From NCBI GenBank assembly GCA_964016875.1, contig OZ024736.1:40394707-40458706 (forward strand): a stretch of DNA of 64,000 nt. Reading direction: 5' to 3'. The stretch comes from Fallopia convolvulus. Lineage: Eukaryota; Streptophyta; Magnoliopsida; Caryophyllales; Polygonaceae. The translations under genes were made by a program, and so were the position numbers. The notes beneath the pieces are model-generated. The model was not told the DNA's origin and did no database searches. It saw nothing but the letters and a program-made list of their open reading frames with translations. Below, piece by piece: positions 44,991-56,376 of the stretch (position 1 is its first letter; each line of letters opens with the position of its first letter).

Positions 44991-47900
44991 TAACATTAAA
45001 AAGTTGTGTACGAAGTGCATTTATTGCACATCTTACTCATATTAAATCAATTATATTATTTATCAAGGTTAATTTTTTAGCTCAATGGTTGGAGGCTTAG
45101 CATTTGTATTGGAGGTCTAAGGTTCAAGTCTCAAATTACTTATTTTAGACATTTTTTCCCAACAATAATTTTAATCCAAGTTTTTTTTCTTGAACGTGTT
45201 ACCATCGTCATCTTTTTGTTGATGTTGGTGTTATCTTGATTCAAAATTTTACCACATTAAATCAAAGTTTATAATTATTTTTTTTGTATAAACCTTCAAA
45301 TACTCAACGTTTGAATCATTATCACACATTCAATGCAAAATGGACTTGCAAATAGTCCCTCAAACATTACCCAAAGCATGTGAATATATTCAGCAACTCA
45401 TTCAATACAATTCTTTAATCGGTAATACCCATAGTCGAATGGACTACAAAATCTCTAAAATCAAATTGAGCCATTCATTATAATTTTGAATATCAAACCG
45501 GCCGATATGTAACTGTCGTACACAACCGTTTAGAATGACAAACATAAGTTCTCACCCTTCAAATTCCATAACAATAATACAATTAAGGCTAATTAATAAA
45601 GAACCATCAGTAGCATTGATCCTTCACTCCTACAACAATTTTACACACTCAAAAAAAAAAATCAGAACCCAAATAAAACACATCTTTTCAGTATTTTATT
45701 CCATCATACTCTTCAATTGATACCCCAATCTAACGTTTTTAAAATGGTCTTTATAGGTACTAGCTCCACGAGTGGAACGTGAAATTCATTGATGTTCACA
45801 CAAACAACACCTTTATTGAAGCTCACTATTGAATTTGCTGGCGTACGTGGTGCATCAATGGATGTAGATCACGAAAAGGTAATCGTCCAAAACACATGAA
45901 TTTAGAATGTACATTTTTCCAAGGTTTTTAAAGTACCATTATCACACATTCTAACTTTCTCACATATGCATACACATTCAAATTACAAACAGATGTGAAA
46001 AATGATTTGGTGCAACACCATAAAGAAAGTAGTGATATATAAGCAATTCGAACGCTACTGAATCTGGTATCTATTTGATATAACATAATTTTATCACTAT
46101 TAATATTTTATTATATTATTTATATATAATAAAAATGTTAATTTTTATAGAGATTCTCCTAGAATGTTTATCCTCTTGAATGTGTACTATTATCAACATT
46201 TATCACCCCTATTTACACCCTTATTTATGTTTATGTTTATATATATAATAAAAATGTTATTTTTATAGAGATTCCCTTAGGATGCTTATCCTCTTTAATG
46301 TGTACTTATTATCAACATTTTTCATCCCTAAATACACCCTTATTTATGTTTATATATGTTTGACTAATTATATTCCATGAATTGACCTATATATATATGG
46401 TATTGTACAAAGAGATCCAATGATGAGTACATTCTCTTCCCTTTTGTGCCTACTATTCTCTCTATGATTACAATTAGTTTATAAATAATTACTAGTATGA
46501 ATAGCTCAAGATATGTATAAATTATTTTTTCTCTATTTCTTGTTGGTTATTGCTTAATACTATTATTATTATATATATATGTGTGCAAAATCTCTTCTTC
46601 GAATATTTTATTAGAAGTCTATTCTCATTAAAATGTTAAAATAAATATCCTAAATATTTTTTATATTACTATTTTAAATATTATATAGGTATTTTTCTTT
46701 ATTATCTAAGTTAAATTATTGTTAAATTTAGATCTAAATTTTTTTCTTCAAAAAATACATGAATACTATATCAAGAAATTTCATGGAAAAAATCATAATT
46801 TTTGTCAATTATGATTTGTTATTCTGCCAATATTATTTTGTGAAATGATCATCGGTTTATATTGTTTAAAATGACTATTTTAATACTAATTATTTGATTT
46901 TTTTTGTTGTTGGTGAGTAGGAGAAAGTGGTGCTTTGTGTATTCTTATTGGATATTGACCAGTTTGATCTTGGTTATTTTAGAAGTGAAAATTACATTGC
47001 TTATGGCGTTGTTTGTTGTTATAACAAGTTTTTACATGACCTTTGATGATTTCTCCATAATATCTAATTGTGATTATTTTTTTCCCTCTATATTATCTAT
47101 GTGTTTACATGAATTATTTACAAATGTATGTATCATGTTTTTGTATCTAAACTTCAAATTTTTGTTGAGTCTTTTCTGAATCTCTATAACTTGAATTTCT
47201 CATTTCCTTCTTGCTAACCATTTGTTGAATTCTTCAACCCTTTCTTGCTTTTTTGTTTATTTATTACTATGAATGAATAAACAAAAAAAAATATGAATTG
47301 ATTTATTTACTCATAAATCAAAAAAATCATAGAAAAATTAAAATTATTTTTAAACTTAAAACTTGTGAAAAATATGAAGATTTTCAATATGACATAAGAG
47401 AAGAAAATTTATATACAATAAGTTTTTCTCTTATAGAACATAACTATAAATTAATGCAACTAATATATATATATATATATGTGTGTGTGTGTTAAAAAAG
47501 GTCATCAAGGCCCATAAAAAGTGAATAACATAAAATAAAAATAAAATATAAAATTTTAAATGTATTACTATACAATTTATTTATAGATTTATTAAGGAGT
47601 AATTATGATGTCTGTAACATATCGTTTGACTATAAAGATGACATCAATTATCTGTGAGTTAATATCGATTAATGTGCAGTAATCTCTAATAAATTGTAAC
47701 TGAAAATAGATTTAATTTAAATGAATGTTTGAAACATTTGGTCAAATATTTATGTACTTATAATTGAAATTCTTCTATATATATATATAGAATCCAAATA
47801 TACATATGGAGATTTTTTTTATCATTCATATTTGAAAATAATTTAACCAATGTCTTATCAAGACAATGTAACCAATGTCACAATAATCATATTCATGTTG

Positions 47901-48330
47901 CTACATGTTTGCTCATATCTTATACAATTCTACCCTTTTTCAACCTATCGACCTTATGGTCAAAACTAATTATGAAATTAAAGTACATAATTATGTGATC
48001 TCCCATCTATTTTTATGTTTGAAAAAACAAAGCCTTGATTCCAAATACAAGAGTTACGTATTTATTATCTTAGTTTCAAAGAAAAATACTTTGGGAACTA
48101 TATTTGAGTTATTCATATGTAAACTTACCCCATCAAACTTTGGACATTCATATATTAGTATGTACATATGAATTCTATAAGATTTGATATTGTAAGTCTC
48201 TATTTCTTATATATGTGTTAGTAAGGTAGAAAAGAATGTCCCGTGCATAGAAATCATTAAAAATACTATAAAAATAAGCACACGTAAAATACATGTCCCG
48301 TGCGTATGCACGGGCCTGTCTACCTAATAT
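44991..48330 (+). mobile_element. Helitron, second of a head-to-tail pair
   Basis: Begins immediately after the CTAG of the first: ...ATTAAAAAGTTGTGTACGAAGTGCATTTATTGCAC matches 41610 onward, with the first few terminal bases lost. The 3' part (46140-48230) parallels 42110-44960, including the AGGAGAAAGTGGT word near 46919 and the tail block from about 47780. It ends with the hairpin CCCGTGC-GTAT-GCACGGG and CCTGTCTACCTAAT, where CTAG has become CTAA. The segment 45150-46100 has no counterpart in the first element. Confidence 0.75.
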
Positions 48331-49004
48331 TTCAAACAATGCAACACATCGGGAGGTGTGCAATATGCAACAAATCTGTTGGGAGAGGTTTCCACATTAA
48401 TGTTGACGCATTTTGTCTCTCGCTTCCACTAGTTTGTCAACTACTCTTAGGACTCGTTTGGTACTAGAGAAATAGAGAATGGAAAAAAAAATACTCTGGT
48501 TAATAAAATATATTAGTATATATGTAATTTATAGCTTATTGATTAAAATAGTAACTATTATTTTTTTCTCCTATTTTTTATGTAAAATTTGAACAAATTT
48601 TAACACAAAATAATTAATTATATCACCTTTGCTATTCTAACCCTATCCATCATATTTTCTCTACACTCAAGAAAAAAGTTTAATATATTATTATTTTTCC
48701 TTTCCTTTCCACACTTTTATACAAGTATTACGTTTGTATGTTCATAAGTTGAGTGTAAAAATGAAGGGACCGTTTCATTATTGTGATATATAGAGAGAAA
48801 AGACATGTCGAAATACACAATGAAAAAGATGTTTGTGATCTGAGATACCCACTTCAAATAATTGAAGTTACCTACTAGTATAATTTTATAAATGTTTTCA
48901 CACACATACGTACAGTGTATATCAAAAACGGAAAAAATAATTAAACTGGGTGATATATCCAATTGTAGTATAAAGAGTATGTAATTAAACTCCAGGGGAT
49001 TCAT
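48331..49004. other. AT-rich DNA before the copia element
   Basis: No gene. GGACTCGTTTGGTA at about 48449 resembles one end of a Tourist-like MITE, but no inverted partner was found. Confidence 0.45.
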
Positions 49005-49009
49005 ATACG

Positions 49010-49265
49010 TAAAGTCTCTGTATCTGAACAGAGACAAGATTGATTTCTAGAATCAATCTAACCAAATGAAGGAAAACAAGAACAGACGAGAGTGAGAGAA
49101 AGAATTCTCATTTCTGTGTTAAAAGAAGTGAATGAAAATTAGTTCCAATTAACTACATCAGAGAGTATATAAAGCGCGTAACTAATACTAGCTTACTCAC
49201 TAACTAACTCACCTAATAGTTTGCCACGTCAGTGACATACATATATTACTAGTTATTCCCATACA
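49010..49265 (-). repeat. 3' LTR of the copia element
   Basis: Begins TGTATGGGAATAACTAG right after the polypurine tract. A TATATAAAG word near 49167 (minus-strand reading CTTTATATA) is shared with the 5' LTR. Confidence 0.85.
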
Positions 49266-49271
49266 CCCCCC

Positions 49272-52200
49272 TCAAGCTGGACTTGGAAGAAGAAGTCCAA
49301 GCTTGCGTGAAAGAAAAAAATGCTGCTGAGAACCAAGAGGTTTAGTAAGTACATCTGCCAGCTGCAAATTTGATCTCACATGGACAGTGGAAAGAAAACC
49401 TTCTTGAACCATGTCACGAACAAAGTGGCAATCAATGCGAAGATGCTTCGTTCGTTCGTAAAATACCGGATTAGCTGCTAAGTGCTGAGCTGCAACATTA
49501 TCACAATGAAGAGGAATGGGAAGTGGAACTTGTATTCGGAAATCTCGAAGTAAGCCTTCTAACCAGACCAATTCACTAGCTGTATAAGACATGCTTCGGT
49601 ATTCACTTTCAGCAGATGACTTACTAACGGTCTGTTGCTTCTTGGTTTTCCAGGATACCAAAGATTTGCCCACAAACACACAATATCCAAACAAGGAACG
49701 ACATGTATAGGCACAACTTCCCCAATCAGCATCACAGAAAGCAGAAATATTCAGCTCATTTTGACAAGGATAGAACAAGGAAGCATTTATAGTGCCTTTC
49801 AAATATCTGAGAAGAAACAAAGCAGCCTGCAAATGAGGAGCACGAGGAGTAGATAAAAACTGACTGAGTTGTTGCACTGTGTAAGAAATATCAGGCCTGG
49901 ACAATGTTAAGTACAACAATCTCCCAATCAATCTCCTATAAACTTCTGGATCTTCAAGTAAATCACCAATATCAGGCCTCAGATGCAAATTCCTTTGCAT
50001 AGGAAACATAGCTGCTTTACAATCCAATAATCCAGTATCTGTAAGCAAGTCCAAAACATACTTCCTCTGATTTATCTGAATTCCTTCAACAGACCGAGCT
50101 ATTTCTAATCCCAAAAAATATCTTGCAAAATCAAGATCTTTGATTGTAAAAGCTCGATCCAAAGAGGCTTTTGTGACTTGAATTTCAGCTTCATTGTCAC
50201 CAGTAAGAATCATATCATCAACATAAACCAATGCAACAGTGATTGTGCCAGCTGAATGCTTAAGAAACAAGGAATAATCTTGCTTACTTTGTGTAAAACC
50301 AAGACTCAATAAATGCTTAGTAAGCTCAACATTCCATTGGCGACTAGCGTGTTTCAAGCCATATAAAGAACGCTTTATTTACATACCTGCCCTTTTTGAG
50401 CTTTTGAATAACCAAGAGGTGGCTCCATGTATACCTCTTCTTCAAGAAATCCATGTAAAAAAGCGTTGTTAATGTCAAGTTGATGTAAATTCCACTTCTT
50501 TGCAGCAGCTAAGGCCATCAAAACTCTGACAGTTGTGAACTTAGCAACCGGAGAGAAAGTATGCTTGTAATCCTTGTTCTTAACCTGATTATATCCTTTT
50601 GCAACTAACCGAGCTTTTAATCTCTCCACCTGACCATTAGGCTGATATTTGACCTTATATACCCACTTGGATCCTATAGCTTTCTTCCCTTGTGGTAGAT
50701 AAGTTAGATCCCAAGTATCATTCCGTTCAAGAGCATCTAACTCTTTCTGCATGGCCTCAATCCATCCCTGTTCTTTGCAAGCCTGTGCATAGGAGGAAGG
50801 TTCTACCACTGAGAATACATTGAAGAGTGATTGAACATACTCAGAAGAATAACCTTGCAAGTCTTGTAATGAAAGAACATGAAAGGCCTGGGAAAAAGAA
50901 TCTTGAGTATGAACATCAGAATCTCTGTGTGGAAGATTCTGACATACAAAGTCTTTCAATCTCTCTGGTGGCTTAACAATTCGAGTGGATCTTCTGAGTT
51001 GAGGAACATGAAGTGAAGCATCAGGCTGAACTGAATCTGAATTTGTAGAGGAAGACTCATGAACAGATTGTGGCAACTGAGAAAAATCAGAACCAGAACA
51101 TGAATGATCAGAAACAAGTGGCTGACGCCCTGTAACTGGAACTGGAACTGGTTGATGAAGTGACAGTCTAGAAGTACACTGATTTGGCAAAATCACCTCT
51201 GTATAATCTGCATCACTAGGTGAAATTGAAGGAATAGTAGAATACACTTGTTGATGACTACTAGAAATAATGTCTTTGAAAGGAAAAACAGTTTCCTTGA
51301 AAACCACATCTCGAGAAACAAAAATCTTCTTTGTTTCCAGATCAAGCAACTTATATGCTTTTTGACCTGGAGGATACCCCAACAGAACACACTTCCGAGC
51401 TGTTGCATCAAGCTTACCCCTTTGAACTTTAGGAAGTAAAGCAAAACATAAACATCCAATCACCTTTAAAAAATCATAAGTTGGTTTCTTCCCATAAAGT
51501 CTTTCATAAGGTGTATCCCAATTCAAAACAGATGAAGGCAAAAGATTAATGATGTGTGTGGCTGCTAAAATGCACTCACCCCAATACTGTTGTGGTAACC
51601 CTGCATGTAGCCTAATAGCACGTGCCATCTCAACCAAATGCCTATGCTTACGCTCAACCCTACCATTCTGCTCAGGAACACCAGGTACAGACCTTTGATG
51701 AACAATTCCCTTTCTTAAAAACAATTCTTTAACTGCTCTTTGCAAGAATTCTGCCCCATTATCTGACCTAACCTTCCTGACTTTCATCCTGAACTGAATT
51801 TCCACATACTGAATAAACTAGAAAATCAACCTGCATACTTGATCCTTCCCATTCATCAAAAACACCCAAGTTCCTCGAGAAAAATCATCCACCACTGTCA
51901 AAAAATACTTGGCCCCATCATAACTGGTTGTTCTATAAGGACCCCAAATATCTAAGTGAATCAACTCAAACAATGTAGTAGCACAAGAATCACTTCTATG
52001 AAAAGGAAGTTTATGATGTTTTGCAAGAATGCAAACATCACAATCATACTGAGAAATGTTTGAACAATCAACACAAGACAAATGTTTCATCTTTGTCAAG
52101 GAACTATGTCCCAATCTGGCATGAAGCAAATCAATTTTATTCCTATTATTACAACCAGAATTCAAACTAGCTATAGTGCTAGCATTAACAAAAACAGAAT

Positions 52201-54157
52201 TCAAATCAGACTTCTCTTCAACTCTTCTTTCAACAGCTTCATGATCAAGCTTATACAGCCCTCCAACCTTCTTTCCAGTAGCCAATACTCTATCAGTTGT
52301 ATGGTCCTGAAGAACACATCCATTTGCACCAAACACAAATGAAAATGAATCATCATTAAGCAATCTGGAAACTGAAATCAAGTTGTGCTTGAAGACAGGC
52401 ATGTAAAGAACATTTCTCAGCTTCAAAACAGATGACAAGACTACACTTCCTTGTTGTTCAACTAACTGAGTTGTTCCATCTGGTAACCCTATTCTTATAG
52501 GTCGAACCAACTTTTCCACATCAACTAGCAAATCAAAATTATATGTAACATGATCCGTAGCTCCTGAATCTACAATCCATGTAGTATTTCTAACCCCTTG
52601 ACTATAATCAGTAGACAATAAGGCAAGATTACCTGCGAAATTGATGGAATGACCTCCTGCTCCATTGTTGCCTCCATCATCAGCTGGTCCTTTCCCCTTC
52701 ATCATTTTAACAAATTCAAGAAAAACAGCATTTACTAAAGCAGGATCTGGCTTTGTACCTGAAGTAGATCCTTCCTCAAACTCCAAAGGATGATCAAAAC
52801 TTCCAAAATCCTGTACATTAGCCATCAGTTTTCCATCACCTTGCACTTTAGGACCCTTCCACCAATCTGGATACCCTATCAGTTTGAAGCAGGTACTCTT
52901 CACATGACCAGGTTCCTGACAGTAATCACACTTTCTGTCAAACTTTGCCTTTTTTGAATCTCTCCCATAGACACCTTTATTCTCACCATCATTTCCATAA
53001 CCATTTCCTTTAGAACTACCACCATAACCCTGACCATTTGTCTTGTAAGAACCTCCTGCCTTGGATCTGTTAACAGCTAAAGCATCATGTCCAGTCACTC
53101 CATTACCTGTGATTTCCTTTTGTCTTTCAATAGACAAAACTGTCTGAAAAGCTTTATTAACAGATGGTAATGGATCTGAAGACAAAATTGTGCTTCTAAC
53201 ACTCTCATAAGAATCAGAAAGTCCCATTAAAAACTGCATCAGCCTCGTAACAACTTCCTTATCAACAATCTTTTTCAGCAAAGAACAAGAACACCTAGCA
53301 AATGCCCCACAAGAACAGACTGGAATTCCCTCTAAAGCCTGCAATTCATCCCAGACTTTCTTAAGCTTTCCATAGTACATAGCAACAATCAAGTTTTCTT
53401 GCTTGATATTGCAAATTTCCCTCTGAAGTTGATATATCAATGGTGCATTTGACTCAGCAAAACGCTCAACAATATCGTTCCACAATTCAGCAGCAGAATT
53501 AGCATAAATGAAACTTTGAGATATCTCTCCTACCATGGAATTGAGTATCCAACTCATTACCATGTAATCAACTCTCTCCCACCGCTCATACTCTGGAGAA
53601 TCAGCTAATGGTCTAGGAACTAAACCATTAATAAAGCCTAACTTCATTTTGGAACCTAATGCAAGCTTAATACTACGGCTCCAACTAGAGAAATTCGTGC
53701 CATTAAAAGGTACAGAAACAATCTGCATTCCAGGATTATCAGAATTGGATAAGAACAAAGGTTCAAAGCTGTTAATACCTCCATCATTCAAGCCTCGATT
53801 TCCAGCTCTCTGAAATTCACGATTGAATCCTCCATGATCTTCCCTTCTGTTTCTGACACGAAATTCCTGATCAGCTTCATAATATTCATCAGGATCTCCA
53901 TCTTCTTGATTCCGTTGTCGGCGAAAAACACGATCTCCATAATTCTGATGAAGATCACCATTATCGCGTTGAATTCCTCCATCGCGTTGAATTCCTCCAA
54001 GATCGCGACGAATTCCTTCATGATCACGATGGATTCCTCCTTGATTTCGACGATCTACTCCATGATCGCGATTCCAAACCCTAGGACGAAGTTCTTGCTC
54101 CACTTCTTCTTCTCCTTGATTATGATTTCCTGTCGACGAAATTCTGTCATTCGCCAT
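49272..54157 (-). pseudogene. Copia Gag-Pol polyprotein, broken twice
   Basis: Starts at ATG 54157 (MANDRISS). Order: an Arg/Asp/Gly-rich N-terminal extension with IxRDxGG repeats; Gag (SIKLALGSKMKLGFINGLVPRP); zinc knuckle CX2CX4HX4C (CDYCQEPGHVKSTC, near residue 413); protease DSGA (near 530); GAG-pre-integrase LLHARLGHS; integrase LIHLDIWGPY and SDNGAEF; RT with KARLVAKGYNQ and YVDDM; RNase H (ADWGSC, SKSSAESEY); C-terminal LADVLTKPLG. Lesion 1 is an in-frame stop near 51818 in integrase. Lesion 2 is a one-base deletion near 50367 in RT, just before the YGLKHASRQW motif. Everything else is open, so the copy is young but cannot make a full polyprotein. Confidence 0.92.
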
Positions 54158-54299
54158 CTCAATTCTCAAGATCTGTCAGATTTCTTGAAATCACGAACAG
54201 CAAACACAATCGATTGTGACCTAGAACGTTCTTCAAAAACACCAATCGTAATCTCGAACAAACAACAAGCGTAGGATCCTCCTGAACGCTCTGATACCA

Positions 54300-54564
54300 T
54301 GTAAAGTCTCTGTATCTGAACAGAGACAAGATTGATTTCTAGAATCAATCTAACCAAATGAAGGAAAACAAGAACAGACGAGAGTGAGAGAAAGAATTCT
54401 CATTTCTGTGTTAAAAGAAGTGAATGAAAATTAGTTCCAACTAACTACATCAGAGAGTATATAAAACGCGTAACTAATACTAGCTTACTCACTAACTAAC
54501 TCACCTAATAGTTTGCCACGTCAGTGACATACATATATAATATATTACTAGTTATTCCCATATA
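54300..54564 (-). repeat. 5' LTR of the copia element
   Basis: Ends CTTTACA directly before the primer-binding site. Carries TATATAATA-type words absent from the other LTR (the 7-base indel). Its outer start reads TATATGGGAA where the 3' LTR has TGTATGGGAA. Confidence 0.85.
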
Positions 54565-54566
54565 CG

Positions 54567-55766
54567 TGACAAAAACGTTAAACAATAACCTAGTAACAAC
54601 TCAGATATGTTGTCAAACGATCTAATTAAAAAATATCGGGGTTTGATTATATTCTTATGGTCGATATATTTATATAAGTATACATTCACATGGTAGGATA
54701 AGATCGATGGGATCAAATTGAGAAGTCTTAATGGAGAAGCAAGTAACCGATCTAGGATCGCGACTCGATAGTTTATGAGAAGCATACAGCTAAGATAAGT
54801 AAGCCTTAATTATTGGAGTAATGAATTTGCATCAACCCTTACCGACTTGACTATGATCCATCTAAACAAATCAACTAACTTAACCCCATTACTATTTATT
54901 GCGATACCGGTGTTAGTTTAGCCCCACTTTTTTTTCCCATTTTTTAATTCAAATAAGCAGCCAAAAGTTGACGTGGTGTCACGCTCACAATTCCAAGTGT
55001 CCTACCAAGTGTGGTTCGCAATTTGTTAGCATAATTAATTAAGTGGTATAACGGTTATATATGATGAGCTAGTTAAGTCTAAGTATAATATGGCCATATG
55101 TAGTGTTTTTATTATTATGTTACAACTAAAAAAACTACTGATTTAGGTCTATGACATAAAAACTAAAACACTTTTATTACAATAAGAGATTACAAATCCT
55201 CAGATAAAAATTAGCCTTGGATTGAATACAAAAGGTGAAATGGAAATTTTAGTGTGCTTAGTGAATTAAATATATACTTTTTTTTTGGTCGAATAAATAT
55301 ATACTTTTTTTGATAAGACAATACTACGTAAAACCAAAACCTGAAGTCAAACATAGCCTTAAAGGCTTATTAAACTAAGTCACATCTTTTTGTTAAAACA
55401 ATTTTTTAATAAAGTAATGATCATCCGAGGTATATAAATAATATTGTAAGAGTATCATATAAAGTTAATTAAATATTAAACATGGAATATTAGTAATAAT
55501 TCTATTCATTCCTGAACCACGTTTTTCATTTAAAAATAGTTTAAAATATTGAATGAAAACGTACTTAGAAAGGCAAGATCAGCGGTACGTAGAGTTCTGT
55601 ATGAGGATATGGGACGGAGAAGAAGCATACGTATTGCAGCTAGCATTAAATGCCGAGAGGCCAGCCTGCCACCGGTTTAATTTAAATTCAATTCATTTAT
55701 TATTAATTTATACGGGGACTCAAATTAAAACACACAACGTCGTCCTCCCATTCCTCTAGCTAGTAG
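54567..55766. other. Intergenic DNA upstream of the ABCG gene
   Basis: AT-rich, no supported gene. An open frame at 55553-55759 has no known domain. Confidence 0.5.
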
Positions 55767-56106
55767 TAGAGATGGCCAAAGGTGCGGGCCGGCCCGGCCC
55801 GCACCAGCCCAGCCCGCCCATCTGGGCCAGATTGGCACGGCCCGGCCAGCCCGCGGGCCAACCGGGCCAAACCCGCCCGGGCCATGGGCCGGGCCTGGGT
55901 TTGGGAATTGCGGCCCGGCCCGGCCGGGCCAGGACCAGCCCGGCCCGGCCCGGATAATTTATTTATTAAAAAAAATAAAAATAAAGGACCGGGCCGATAT
56001 ATATCAGCCCGGCCCGGCCCGCTCCAGCCCGGTACAATACCGGGCCGGTCCCGGGCCCTACTTCTCCGGCCCGGCCCGGTGGTGGCCCGGCCCATGTCCA
56101 TCTCTA
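55767..56106. mobile_element. GC-rich hAT MITE (GGCCCG repeats)
   Basis: 340 bp, ends TAGAGATGG and its complement CCATCTCTA, flanked exactly by GCTAGTAG at 55759-55766 and 56107-56114 (8-bp hAT duplication). The body is almost wholly GGCCCGGCCC/GGGCCGG words, with a short A-rich centre at 55958-55985. Long open frames on both strands are by-products of the repeats. It lies 270 bases before the ABCG start codon and about 115 before its TATA box. Confidence 0.92.
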
Positions 56107-56221
56107 GCTAGTAGTTCCTTTCGTCTTCCTTCATTTCATGCCAATGGCGTTGTAGGGTTGACAGTTGGAATTATAATGGCCCAACTAAGCCCCACCCGCC
56201 CGCCCATCTCTTAATTACCCT

Positions 56222-56227
56222 TATAAA
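56222..56227 (+). promoter_or_regulatory. Probable TATA box of the ABCG gene
   Basis: TATAAA 150 bases before the start codon, with a CT- and CA-rich leader between. Good spacing for a plant promoter. Confidence 0.5.
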
Positions 56228-56376
56228 CACTCCATCCATCTCTCACCTCTCTAGCTCTTAAATAACACCACCACCACGCACACTAGCTCGATCGTTCGCT
56301 AGATTGTTGTTATTTTCCCCTTGATGCGTTTCAAGCCCTCCCTTATTACTCAACATTACTATTATTAACCCATCAA

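Larger units (their letters stand above)
49010..54561 (-). mobile_element. Ty1/copia retrotransposon, nearly complete
   Basis: About 5.55 kb on the minus strand. LTRs at roughly 54300-54564 (5') and 49010-49265 (3') differ by about two substitutions and a 7-base indel, so insertion was recent. Next to the 5' LTR is a primer-binding site for initiator tRNA-Met (TGGTATCAGAGC, 54288-54299); next to the 3' LTR is the polypurine tract TTGAGGGGGG (49266-49275). ATACG (49005-49009 and 54562-54566) fits a 5-bp duplication, but the flanks resemble the LTR end, so the exact border is uncertain by a few bases. Gene order Gag-protease-integrase-RT-RNase H is that of copia. The polyprotein has one stop and one frameshift. 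Confidence 0.93.

Noticed and set aside
48447..48720. Possible Tourist-like MITE starting GGACTCGTTTGGTA
   Set aside because: No inverted partner or 3-bp duplication at the other side.
55760..56111. Long open frames on both strands in the GC-rich stretch
   Set aside because: Products of GGCCCG repeats in a hAT MITE; Gly/Pro/Arg-only composition.
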